From: Syngnathus acus | Taxonomy: Eukaryota; Chordata; Actinopteri; Syngnathiformes; Syngnathidae | DNA length: 64,000 nt | Direction of reading: 5' to 3' | Assembly (NCBI RefSeq): GCF_901709675.1 | Contig: NC_051106.1 | Span: 7,698,001-7,762,000, forward strand | Shown: in pieces, positions 1 to 12,400 of the stretch | Layout: each line of letters opens with the position of its first letter | Position numbering within the stretch: position 1 is the first letter of the stretch | Made by a program: the position numbers and the translations under genes | The notes under the pieces: generated by a model | Told to the model about the DNA's origin: nothing | Database searches by the model: none | Seen by the model: the letters and a program-made list of their open reading frames with translations, nothing else

Positions 1-2200
1 AAAGAAACTGGACGATAGCTTCCAACATGTCTCTCGTGTCTGTTACGTAAAAGGAAAGCCTCTTTTTTTTTTATGTACTAGATTTGTCTTCTGAAGCTCT
101 CTGATGTGTGAATATGCTTTGCATGATAACAGGCGAAGCGCCTCATGTGATTTAACATATTAATTCGGAAGACACAGAGAGGGAGAAAGACCCCTTGGCA
201 CAGTGACTGATATAATCGTACTTTTCCCCGTCCGACCAAACTCAGGATGAACTATCAGATACTTGCAAGCTGGCTGCACTGACCTGGGATCAGATGACCT
301 TCATGGCTCATCGTTTAATCTCATCCTGGCTGCTACACAGGAGCCGCTTTATGATTATTAAATCATTCTCACCATTGGAAAATGTTCCATTCTTCAATCC
401 GGCCCAAACTGTATTTATATTATCATATTTGTTGCATAGTTATTTTATTTTTTTTGCGCCCCCCCCCTTTTTTTTTTTTTTTAGCATGCAATGCGCTACA
501 TTTGCATAAGTGTGTTTTTGTGTCAAATTAATTAAAAAAGCGGGGAGTGAGTAAGCGCATGAGTGTCCTCTGCGGCCGCCCGGTGACACTAAACTGATGG
601 GGAAGAGGAATGTGGGTCATCCAGCTTGCACTATACCACAATAAATAGCGCTTCTTTTTTTTTTTTTTTTTTTGCACAGTCACATTTCGGTTTTATTTGC
701 GAGCATGTGTGTGTGTGTGCTCGTAAAGCATCCCCGCAGCATGTTTCCTGCTCGAGTGAGCTCTCGCCACCGCGCTCGAAATCCAGGTCACGTCACACAC
801 GCATCGATGCTAACATAACCTGCGTGTGCGTTCGCGTTTGCGCACGTTATCTGCGCGCATGTTTGCGTATGGAATGAAATTAGACACACGGGTGCTGGTG
901 GCGTCTGTGCGTTTTGTCTGGCGTTGGCTTTATTGTGTCGCAATAAACGCATATTTGAGAAAAATAATTTTTTTTAAAAAAAGGATAGCGATTCTGTGAC
1001 GGTAACCATGGCGACCGCGGCAGCACGGAAAGGAGAGGAACCCCACAGGAGATATGAGAGCTAAATTTAGAGTTGCTATCGGGATGTTAGGAAGTTGTTT
1101 CAAAAGAACGAGGAAGCACCTTTTTATTTCAATCATATCTAAGGACACAAGATTCTGAATTCTTTCCCATTCCAAATGTTACTTTTTACTTAAATTTGTA
1201 AAGAGTGCAAATTACTTGAAAGTATAGGGGTTCACATATTGAGCCTTGTGGGACGCCACACATTATTTCAGTTTATTTTCCTTACTGGGAAGACTTTAAT
1301 CATTTAAGGAATTATCAGAAAGCCCTAAATACAAAATCAAAGCAGCACAACATTGCCTTCAGCCCCTTGTTAAAGCTCCGCCAAAATAATGTAATTGAAG
1401 GTTTGAGATCTCATTAACAAGGTGCGCATGTTGATCTAATCTGCACATCTTGGCAGGGGCACACATTATAATTTGGATTGAATGTTATTGAGCCCAGCAC
1501 ACACACATACATATATTTTCTTCTCTCATACATTCATGTGTCAAAACAATATCTTTGTACTTTCCTGCTTATATCTCCCAATCTTGAAGTCTGCCTATCA
1601 CACCAAATACCCTCATTATTCTTCTGGATTATGAATGTCCTTAATTTGCCCAACCCCCTCGTTCGTTCCACATACAACGAAGCTCCCTGCCGTCCTTCCT
1701 CCCCCAGTTCGCTTTTAAATCAGCCCTTGCTGGAGGTGCTGAATATTTGTCATGCTGGAGGGCTTAACAAAGTTAAAACCATCCAGGTCATTCTTGTATT
1801 TTTTTTCCTTGCAACTATATTTAACAGAACTGCTGCAAAAGACAAAGGTTGAGACATCAATCTGACGGCATCAGAACATTGCTGATGCTTAGGCTGGAGC
1901 ATGAAAGGACAGCACAAAACTCCAATTTACCGGAGAGTCACCTTCAAACGCTACATGACTCAGCGTTGGTGCTTCAAAATGAGTCTCAGACCTCTCGGGC
2001 TCCCTGCTTTGGGATTAATTGCTGTTCTTAGAATGAATGCAAATGTGGCGAAGCTGCCTTTCATGGCAATGTGAAGCTTAAATGCAGAGCATATTGCCAG
2101 AGGAGCTAACACTCCATGCTGAGTGCCAAGCTTAACATCTGCCCATTCGAAAATGCTTGAGGTTTGCTATGCTTGTGTGTATGTGTGTGTGTGTCCTTAC
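1..2200 (-). other. myo10-like intron 2 sequence
   Basis: This stretch lies downstream of the second myosin exon in the direction of transcription. I see no further exon with a myosin-motor match. It contains long T runs (for example near 467-482 and 655-673) and a TG/CG-alternating patch around 700-860, but no recognisable gene. Confidence 0.5.
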
Positions 2201-5200
2201 CTCTCCATAGTCTGTAGTGACCACCAAGGTTCCATCTCCGCAGGAGTTGACCGTGGCCGGAACCAACTGCTCCTTCTCCCTGACCCAAACTCGGGCCCCC
2301 TGGAACACACAGCAGTTTATGATTAAAATTGTGAGAAAAGACAAATGAGACTTGAAGCTGATCCATTTTGAGTTGTAATAACAGTCTTCACCACTAGATG
2401 GCAGATATGGCTTATGGCGCTTTGGTCTTGCTGAGAGAAAAAGCAATGTCAAACTAAATAACAGCTGTATTTAAAAAAAGCTTCACGCATTATTCCGGTC
2501 AGGCCCGCCCGAGTGCACAGACAGATGTGTTTAATGAGAGATAAAGACTGCAACATCTGGACTTTCCACCTCTGTAAAGCAACAAGCTCTTGATATCTCT
2601 TTGCTTCTGTTGAATGACAGGTCAGAGAAATCAGAGAACCAAGCCCAATCAGCGACCCGTATTGGATTCCGGCACATGACCTGATGACCACATGACCTCA
2701 CTCTCTCAGTGGCTCTCCGTCCCATTGGTACGTTCAACATGAGCAAATGTGTGCATAGCTTTACAGTAATTGCTCTTTAGTCTCATATTGATCCAGTCAC
2801 TTGGTCGGTTATGAAAGACCAAGCACAGCACTCTGATATATATCCCTCCCATCCCCCCCATTCTCCCCTCGTGTCTTGGGAATGACGAGTCCAGACAGGG
2901 AGAGATGGCCATGCATGACAACAAACCTTAAGACACGGAATGTCACCAAAGCAGAGTCCTTCCATCCGTACACTCGGCCTCCCCCTGTGAAATATGATCC
3001 CGGTAACCCAAACCGACCCAAGCCCTCCATCTTGTCGAAATGCTCCATTAAACCTCATTGTGAAATCATGACCCCTGTGACCTCATGCCAAACCTCTGAT
3101 TCCAAAACGAAGGATACTTGTCAATGAATGCACAAACAATGAGAAAAATAATATAAATAATAATAATTGATCAATAATATAATTTCAGGTGGTACCTCAT
3201 AATCTTGCGTTATTTTATTTTATTTTTTAAAGCTTTTACAGTGAGTGGAGTTCCGCAAGGCTCACGACTCTGACTTCTCAGAGTCCTATATTGCAAAGCA
3301 AAAAAATGAAATACATTTGTATCTATATTGATTTGGTGTGAAAGGCTCATCCAGAGCTGTCATAAAGCACTCTGATCCCTCCCTGAGCTGCATGACGGCC
3401 ATGAAAGTGTGTCAGTAATATTCCATTAAAGGTGATAACACAATCGGGACAGACGGGCTTTCAGCAGATTATAGCGGCGGCAAATGAGATCTGACTTTTT
3501 CGTGTGGGTGTGTTTCAGTGTGAGTGGGACGTATGCTTGTCACCTGTCCTGCGGGAGTCACATGAAACAAGATTACAGTTGAAACGGAACACTGCCCCAA
3601 AACATTCGATATGCATTAGCTGCACAAAAATGTTTATTTTATTTTCAGAATTGAACAATATCCGTGTTTTTGTTTGCGCGTCTGTGTAAACCTAAATCCT
3701 CTTTGAGAGGCTCGTTTTAAAGAGCCTGCTAATTATTCCATTCTCTCTCATCTTGGATTAGACGACAGTCTCTTGCTCTGTCACACACACACCATGGCAA
3801 CAGGACTCGACGGCAACAGGGCGCCATGGTAACAGCCTCCTTCTGTTGCCGCAGATGGATGCTGGGAGATGGAGTTCCAGTTTTGCTGAGTGTTGGACTA
3901 AAAAAAAACACCAAAAGCTTAAAAACGTTTTAAAATAGAAAAAAAATATTCAATGCACCAATTGAATGTGATTTGGCCATATGCCATGTTCAACCCTTCT
4001 AGGGGGAAGGAAGCATTTTGGGAGATGCTATTTTATTTGCAATGACCTTACAGTAGCATAGACTTGATGCCTTTCGACAGCAATAGTGGTGTCCCACCTA
4101 CACGCCGGTGCATGAAAGTAGGCTACAGCAAAGGACTCATGGCACTGAGCTGTAGCTTAAGGGAGGAAGGAGACGAGCCGAGGAGGGAAAAAAAAGTCAA
4201 ATGATGCAGCTTTCTGAGCAGAACAAATGTGTTGGGAGCTTCAGAATATAGGTCACACATCTCCAGCGACTCTTCCCTCCCCTCTTTGCCTGCGCTACTT
4301 CAAATCCTGCATAATTTCAAGCACAATCGAGACGGGCAAAAGCCACGTTGAAATATGTATCACACGCACGTTCTGTTCTGTTCGACGTGCAAACAAGATG
4401 CTTTTATAGTGTGGCTGGTTCTCTATTCTAGCTTCCTGCACACGATTTAACCAACTGATGAATATTTTAATGCGGTTATGAAGTTCTTTGCATAAAACAC
4501 CAGCCTCATCGTGTTAAAGCTTTGCCAAATACGTCTGCAAGACAAAGTCTGTTACTAAACAAATGATTATTCATATTTTCAAAAAGCTTCATATCAAAGT
4601 TGTGCCATTTATTTGATAGCTTAATTTGTTGTGTGTAGTTAGCATATCAGCTAGCATGTAGTGTTGAGCAGAAACTTTATACCTTTGATTAATTGGCTGG
4701 ATGAATCAAATTATAAGATATATTTTATTTGTTTTTTTTCTTGAAAACACAACAAAAAGGTGACATAACTGGTGCAATGAATACACATTTTTCTTCAATT
4801 CTTAAGTGACCTATGAACATATTTTGGGATTCATTGTTAGCAAATTGTTGCTATTCAGTCAGGCTTCACTGCAGGAATGACTCTTTGCAAAATAAAGATA
4901 CATTCACGTCCCACTTGAGTTGCAATGCAATCTCGCCGATTCCATTCTTCCACCACTCCCCACGGCAGACACCATACCCTCCCCCCTTCCTTTTCCAGCT
5001 GTGCACCACCCCGATACGTGCACCTTCCCCAAAGTGCACACAGAAAATCGTTGAGGAAAAAAAAAATCCTCAATATCCACAGAGATGAGGGCGTTCCAAG
5101 CTGTTTTTGCAAAGCCCAGCCCGCGTTAACAGATTTGCCTGTTAATCCAGACCAGAGCCTTATGGAGGCGAAAGAGTGTCAGCTCTCGTTTGGGCCAATT

Positions 5201-5440
5201 TGTTTTTCATCCAAGCTCTGCGGTCTGTTCTGCAATGTGGCATCATGCTCGGCTTGCGCGATACGCAAGGAGGCGGCCCGTTTTCTTTGCATGTCTCCGG
5301 GATCGCAACACCTGCCATCATCCCGGGGATACAAAATAAATAGAGGAAAACGTGCAACAGCATCCTCACGTCAAAAGTGAATCAAGGCTAAACGATGCTT
5401 GACGCGATATTTATCTTACCTCCGTGAAAAACGCCTCCAT
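2201..5440 (-). CDS. myo10: Myosin-X-like unconventional myosin, first two coding exons (partial)
   Basis: Two coding exons of a minus-strand myosin are visible. Exon 1 is 5440-5420 and encodes MEAFFTE, followed by a GTAAGA donor. Exon 2 is 2299-2201 (33 codons), opening after a TTCCAG acceptor with GARVWVREKEQ and closing with TTDYGE before GTAAGG. Phase is 0 at both borders. This matches the start of human MYO10 (MDNFFTEGTRVWLREN..., then NSC and TDYGQ), the SH3-like fold ahead of the motor domain. Myosin X is a barbed-end-directed filopodial motor with PH, MyTH4 and FERM domains. None of those, nor the P-loop, lies in the window because the rest of the gene is beyond position 1. Fish carry several myo10 paralogues and these 40 residues cannot tell them apart. 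Confidence 0.8.
2300..5419 (-). other. myo10-like intron 1
   Basis: A 3.1-kb intron separates the tiny first coding exon from the SH3-like exon. It has a GTAAGATAA donor at 5419 and a TTCCAG acceptor at 2300. Apart from a CTCF-like motif at 2391-2404 and an A/T-rich patch near 3140-3220, I see no gene in it. Long first introns often hold regulatory DNA, but nothing here proves it. Confidence 0.6.
2391..2404 (+). promoter_or_regulatory. CTCF-like motif in myo10-like intron 1
   Basis: The sequence CCACTAGATGGCAG is a near-ideal match to the vertebrate CTCF core (CCASYAGRKGGCAS). It lies 92 bp upstream of exon 2 in the myosin's own direction. Match only; binding is inferred. Confidence 0.45.
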
Positions 5441-5800
5441 CCTTCTCCGTCAGTTCGCCCAGACGACGCGCGCCGGGCCCCGGCAGAGCGCACACGCTGG
5501 CACCGCTCGCCGGTGCGCAAATCTCCGCGTGCTCGCTCCAAAATGCGGATGCTGGATGCGTCCGTGTCCCATTCACATCCTCACCGTCATCATCATCATC
5601 TTCTTCTTGTGACAGATCCACGGATGGAGGGAGAGGGGCTGGGAAGGGGGGAATGGGAGAATGTCCACGACTGACTGGGATTCGTCGGAGGGTTTGCTTG
5701 TTTTCCGTGGTCTCGTGTGCGTGTGTGTGTGTGTGTGTGTGCGTGGGGTGGAGAGCGAGTCGTGTGTGTGTGTGCGTTGAATGGGGGTGCACTTATCTCA
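5441..5800 (-). promoter_or_regulatory. GC-rich 5' leader and promoter of the myo10-like gene
   Basis: This CpG-rich stretch lies immediately upstream of the myosin start codon on the minus strand and probably contains its 5' UTR and core promoter. It includes a TG microsatellite at about 5715-5741 and a second TG run near 5763-5775. No transcription start can be fixed from sequence. Confidence 0.45.
5715..5741. repeat. (GT)n microsatellite
   Basis: An uninterrupted GT dinucleotide run lies just upstream of the myosin 5' leader. Such runs are common and length-variable in fish genomes. Confidence 0.8.
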
Positions 5801-8549
5801 AACCTGTTTTTGAAAATATGAAAAACATATTCGCAAGTTTTTCATCTTGAAGTTATTTAGTGAATTTTTAAAGACTAATGTTTATTTCTAAGGAAAAAAA
5901 AATATATTTAACAAAAGTTGTGAAAGTTCTTATTGTCCGAGAATTAGTTTGTGTATTTTTATTTTCATATATAGCTACAGTAGAGTGGCACAGTACGGCA
6001 GAAAATAAAGTGGAGACTGAGGGCAGCCAGACAATAACACTGCAGCCAAGTGGAGACTGTGGAGCGAGCATAAGAGACAGCAACAGATTGACTTCAACCA
6101 TGAAATATGTCGAAATTAGCCATATGGAGTGAGCTGTCAGAAGTGAATCATTTCATATTGTCGCTCAGGAAAAACAGCCCCGCCCCCTTTACAGCAAATC
6201 CAAATGCTGACACCCCCTTACATTAGGGTGAATGAAAAAGGACAACGTAACAAGTCTCCAAAGACATCATTTTGTTCGTATAGCGGCGGACAGATGGTTA
6301 ATGTGCACTTTTAAAAGCCCCCTAGCTCCGAGCCTGCTGGGGCCAGGTGTAAGAGCCGAAGTCGGCCCAGCGGCGTGAGGCCTCGTCGGGGTGCGGCTTT
6401 GTGAAAGCTCAGCCTCCTCCCCTCTGGAGCCCCGGGGGTAAAAGTGGGGCCCTCCTGCGAGGCTCATTATGTCTTCACCGTACTGCTCACAGAGAGAAGA
6501 TAGACTCAGGATATGAAGGGATCATCTTTAAAATGAACCTTAAATGCATCATGGAATGCTCGGAACGGGGAGGATAGACAGCCCAAGTCAACAAATCCAA
6601 CTGCAGGTCAAATATTGATCGAAATAGACTAAAAAGAAACACACAAACCTGACCGTATTCTCATTCTATTTTTCCCAACCAATACTCCCGGATGTAATCA
6701 AACGCAATCAACATATTCAGCTGGAGGTCTACTTGGAAGTCGATTCTCTAAATGCTACAGCTCGGGAGATTTTCCCAGCAAAATCCCTGCAGTGCAAAAA
6801 GACGGTGGGGGTCGCGGCGGTTGATAATTACATGGCCGAAAGCCACTTGTGCATGACAACACGCGCACGTCGGTTGAAATCGCATCACCATGACAACAGT
6901 GTGAGCATCCCCTTGGTGGATTGATAGGTTTGTTCCGTGAGAGCAGAACTCTGCTTACTCATCTGACCACGTCAACTTTTTTTTATTTGCTCCCTTTCTC
7001 CTTTGTGTCCCCTTCTCCTCTTCCCCTGACGCTGCAAATTTGTAGTGTGAGTGCATTAGCCATACCTGCAAAATCGACTGCGCGTCAATACAAGTGTTGT
7101 ATCAGAAGACGCAGTTATCGCATAATCTAAAATCACATATAGCTGTTTCTATGCTTTGGTAGGTGCTAATGTTTTGGTTAGCAACTAGGCTCATTATGGT
7201 GAGATTGACACAAGGTTTCGGAGGTCTACCTGTTAAAAGAAGACATCTCCGCATAATGTATGATTAGCTATAAATACTATTAATAAGAGTCAGCCAGTGC
7301 TGCTGTTTTGGTTAGCAACAGAGTTGGATCCAATGAATAGACCTGATGACTGCGATCCATATAAAGATGATCATTCAGGAAGGGACGTATACTAATTGCT
7401 GTGTCTGGAGATAGGATGACTTCATCCTGAGAGGCCACACCCACTCCACCCACCCTCCACCACCACTTGCAAACACCCCCCTGGCTAATGCAATACTACC
7501 CACCCGTGGGTTGTATATTGCTGGCATGACAGCACCTCTTTGGGTTCAAATTAGTCGATGAGGGCCCATCCCAACCCCCCAACCCCTAATTCCCGAGAGA
7601 CAATTGGGTAATTTAATCGGCCTTGTTACAGCCTGGAGCAGGGCACATAGTATACTCCAACACACGGTCCATATATCACACTGAAAATGACATAGATATC
7701 ACCAATTTTTTACAAACTGTTCAATGCAAAAAAAATGTTAACGGTGTGTCTGAGAGTGTTATTTTTTTCCCTCTTTCCAGATTCATGCATAATGGATGAA
7801 AATTGCGGTACTGTTTGAAGCTAGTTAAGTGCTTCAGTGACTTTCAATGCTTATCTGAAGGGGGGGGCTAATCCCAATCTGGCCAATTTAAACGACCCCG
7901 ATCAGTATAATTAACCGGATAATAGAAGTTCTTTTAAAATGTTCAGTTTGTGCTGACTGTGGGTGTCTACAATGGTGCTTTTCGTGCATGTGTGATGACT
8001 GTTGAAGGGTGCAACTCAAGCAGTGTACAAAAGGCCCAGCTGTCCCACCACATGCGTACAGGCAGCAGCACACTATTTAAATATTCAGCGCGGAAAGCAG
8101 GGTGACAGAAGGTAGGCTCAACCGCGCAAACCTTAATCACGGTAATGCACAGTCAGCTCCTTCATCTTGTTGTTTTGAGCACAACCATAACACACTCACG
8201 AGTGCATAACAGTGAACCAAATGGACAAGATTTTTTATTCTCCATCACATTTTCTTGTGTTTACCATGCCGTTATGATGAGATTTTAACTTGATCATCTC
8301 TATTTGGTTTGAGTTTTTCATTTATTCTGCTTTGATATTTTATCTTTCCATTAAATCTTGTTTTTAATCATTATTTCCTCACCACTGTATTTAATTTTCT
8401 GTTTAGATTTGACTTGTGTATCAATGATCTTTTATAAATTAACTTAACATACCCATATGTTTTTATTTTTTACCATTTTTATATTTTGTCAAATATCATT
8501 TGACCAGGCGGTGGCGGTAGTTCCTCATTGCGCAATGTTTACAGAGGGA
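5801..8549. other. Intergenic DNA between the myo10-like gene and atg9a
   Basis: I find no supported gene here. A GC-rich patch at about 6290-6470 stands out from the A/T-rich surroundings but has no coherent coding frame. The remainder is ordinary A/T-rich sequence with short poly-T and poly-G runs. Confidence 0.5.
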
Positions 8550-9102
8550 GCCCGTCACCTGACAAGGCCCGCCTCTACTCAAATATGATTAGTCGCTGGG
8601 TGACGACCTCCTACAACACGCTCTCTAATTGGCTGACGCTCTATGTCCGTCATACCTTTGACGCTAGCAAGCGAGTCGCTGTCTGAAAAACGAAAGCTAA
8701 CCGCGGAAGACGGGGGCAGCAGATTGGAAAGCAAAACATCAAATTCTCGACGTGCTAATTCGCTCTTTCGTAAGAGAATCCGCCGCGAGAAACGAACGCC
8801 GACTGTGTGACTCTTCACAAGGTGTGGATAAGGCGGGCCTTTTCGCTGTCAACCACAGCAACAACACCTGAACCAGTTTCACAGCCCCACCTCGCCAATG
8901 TGCCGTTTGTTTACATCCTCTTCCAAAGAGCACGTCGTCAAATGTAAGCTACATTTGATATATATGACCATTTTACCATATTGATATGTACTGTAAACAG
9001 TGTGTTAATGTCGTCCTTGATGTCGTTCCCCTTTTTTTTTGCCTAGTAAGGAATGACGAATATCCACAGCTGGAGGGGACGCCTTGTGCTGGAATGGAGG
9101 TG
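8550..9102 (+). promoter_or_regulatory. atg9a: atg9a promoter and probable non-coding leader exons
   Basis: A CpG-rich region starts near 8550. A likely 5' UTR exon ends at about 8943 before GTAAGC. A second runs from 9047 (after TGCCTAG) to about 9101 (before GTGAGC). A third leader/coding exon opens at 9440 after CTGCAG. An E-box-like GTCACCTGAC at 8554-8563 differs by one base from the palindromic TFEB/TFE3 CLEAR element. The leader-exon structure is inferred from splice signals only. Confidence 0.5.
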
Positions 9103-9488
9103 AGCCTGTGCTGTGGACATAAACAGATTTTAAAAATTTATTCACCTTTAACGTAGGCCTCATCTCGTCCAAGATAATTGAATAAAAACATCTTTGTAGG
9201 TTTTCTGGAGTGGGAGTAAAGCTATATATACCCTCTAATAATAATAATATTTAAACTTATGTTACGGGTCAACATACACCTGCTACCATTTTAAGTGACT
9301 GATTCACTATGAATAAAGTTCAGCTGTTCTAGAGCTTTCTAGTCAAGATGTTATCCTTTGACGGAAAGTAAACTTGCTTATGTTCCTTTTGTCATATTTA
9401 CTTCCCATCATTTCATTTATCTCGTCCTCTGGGCTGCAGACAGTAGCTGCGGCCGCGGCGACTCATCACTGACGCCGCTCCCCCCACG

Positions 9489-12400
9489 ATGGCGCACTTT
9501 GACACGGAGTACCAGCGCCTGGAGGCGTCGTACAGCGACTCCCCGCCGGGCGAGGAGAACCTGCTGATGCACGTCCCTGAGGGCGCTAAATGTAGGTGAT
9601 GCATAAAAATGACAAAATCCTGGGCTCTTATAAAAATCATATTTATGGATTTGTTTTTTTTTGCAGCCCAATGGCACCACATCGAAAACCTGGACCTGTT
9701 TTTCCAAAGAATATCCTTTTGAGCTTATGATCTCCATAACTGTTATATCCCGATACTAACAATTTTATATCCCGATCAAGATATATATCCCAATTTAGTA
9801 TTTTTTTTTAAAAAGAATCACATGAAATTGAGTATCTCTGTATCGAGTAGTTATGAGATGCAGGAATCTATCTCGTGACCAATTGAAAATGTCCTTAACA
9901 TATTTTACGTTTATAATTTGCATCAGAAAAATGGCTTCACGTGCATGCTCCTGGGCGAGATCTTCGAGCTGATGTACGTCATAGCCGCTAAAATTTTTGA
10001 AAGCATTTTTTTGTTTTTAAATCGATGCTGTTCAATTGCGTTTTACCGGATTCTGTGTTGCCGCCGCAGTCAGTTGCTGTTCGTGGTGGGCTTCACCGTG
10101 TTCCTCGCTAACTGCGTGGACTATGACATCCTCTTCGCTAACAAGTTTGTCAACCACACGGATTCCTCCAAGGTCACGCTGCCGGATGCTTTTGTGCCGG
10201 TGGAAGTCTGCAACGCCCGGTAAGGCAGCTTCTTCCCATCAGGAATGTTTATTAATGTAACAATCTCACAGCAGATAACGCTGTCCATTCCGCCCGGCAG
10301 CATCCGAGACAACGCGTTTGTCATCTTTGTGCTGATGATTTCCGGAGTGTTTTGGCTCCATCGCTTGGTGAAATTCATCTACAACGTGTGCTGCTACTGG
10401 GAGATCCGATCCTTCTACATTCATGCCTTGAAGATGACAATGGTGAGACGATGGTGTCACTCATGCCATTATTATTACGATTAAAAAAACGATTATAATT
10501 TGACTCCTTTGTTTTAACTAGTCGGAGCTACCGTATGCAACGTGGCAGGAGGTTCAGGCCAGGATAGTGGAGATCCAGAAGGAGCACCAGATCTGCATTC
10601 ATAAGAAGGAGCTGACGGAGCTGGACATTTACCACCGCATCCTCCGCTTCAAAAATTATATGGTTGTTATTGTCTGCGTGCCGCCTTTGTATCTATCAAA
10701 GCTCTGCGTAATCTCAGACCACTTTTGCAGGTTGCCATGGTGAATAAATCTCTACTTCCTGTGCGCTTTCGACTTCCACTTCTTGGAGACGTTGTGTTCT
10801 TCACGCGCGGCCTCAAATACAACTTTGAGCTTATCTTCTTTTGGGGACCAGGTTGGTTTCTTCGCCGATCGTGCATATTTAAAAAATGTTCGCGTTGTGT
10901 ACGATTTTTCAGAAAACCATAGCTTTGCGTTCGATAGCACATATTTTTATTTTGCTTCATTTCTTCCTTGTTTTCCTCCTCCAGGCTCTCTGTTTGAGAA
11001 CGAGTGGAGCCTGAAGTCTGAGTATAAGAGAGGAGTAAACCGTCTGGAGCTGGCCGACAGACTGGCGTCGCGCATCCTGTGGATCGGCGTGGCCAACCTC
11101 CTCTTGTGTCCCGTCATCCTCGTGTGGCAGATCCTCTATGCTTTCTTTAGCTACACAGAAGTACGTACGGCTTCTCTTTCAACTTTTCGATCGAGCGTGA
11201 TGATGATGCGTGTGTGTGTCAAGGTGATCAAGCGAGAGCCCGGTTCTCTCGGGGCGCGATGCTGGTCTCTGTACGGCCGATGCTACCTGCGCCACTTCAA
11301 CGAGTTGGACCATGAACTCATGTCCAGGCTTAGCAAAGGCTACAAGGTGACTGACTGTGGTCTATCGATAATCATCAACGTTCTCTAACCTCCACCTCCT
11401 CCATTCCTCATTGACACACAGGCTGCATCCAAGTACATGAACTGCTTCCTCTCACCTCTGCTAACTGTGGTGGCCAAGAATGTGGCTTTTTTTGCCGGCT
11501 CCCTGCTGGCCGTTTTGATCGCGCTGACCATCTACGACGAGGACGTACTCGCAGTTGAACACGTCCTGTCGTCGATCACGCTGCTGGGGGTGTGCATCAC
11601 CGTGTGCAGGTCAGGATATTGTTCCGGATGAGTTCACATCAATAAAATGTCAGTGTGAAGATCGGAGCTGTATGTTTTTGTCCGCAGGTCGTTTATCCCT
11701 GATAAGCACATGGTGTTTTGTCCCGAGCAGTTGTTGCGGGTCATCCTGGCTCATATTCATTACATGCCTGACCACTGGCAGGGCAATGCCCACCGATATG
11801 AAACAAGAGACCAGTTCTCGCAGCTCTTCCAGTACAAAGCCGTGAGTATGAACGCCAAACCCGCAAATGTGGATTCTTGATGACATAACTTGGTCGACCG
11901 AATTAAAGGATGGAGCAGGCTGTACCCACCCCTAATTGATCATTTTATTCATCATGGTTTTCTTCCTTGAAGGTGTTTATACTCGAAGAGCTGCTGAGTC
12001 CAGTGGTGACTCCCATCATCCTCATCTTCTGCCTGAGGAGGAAGTCGTTGGAGATCATCGACTTTTTCCGAAATTTCACCGTGGAGGTGGTGGGTGTGGG
12101 AGACACTTGCTCATTTGCTCAGATGGACATCAGGCAACACGGCCACCCTGCGGTAAGAACCTCATGAGGTCATGGTAAGCCATCTAATGTAAAATTTGTT
12201 TTGTTACGTAGTAAAAATGTACCTCTGCCTCCGCAGTGGATGTCCGAGGGGAAGACCGAGGCGTCCATCTACCAGCAGGCTGAGGACGGCAAGACAGAGT
12301 TGTCCCTGATGCACTTTGCCATCACCAACCCGCAGTGGCAGCCTCCCCGGGAGACCACACACTTCATCAGCCAGCTGAAGGAGAGAGTTCAGCGAGAGGC

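Noticed and set aside
8579-8933. Minus-strand frames in the CpG-rich atg9a promoter
   Set aside because: No domain, composition follows GC content, and the frames overlap the inferred leader exon.
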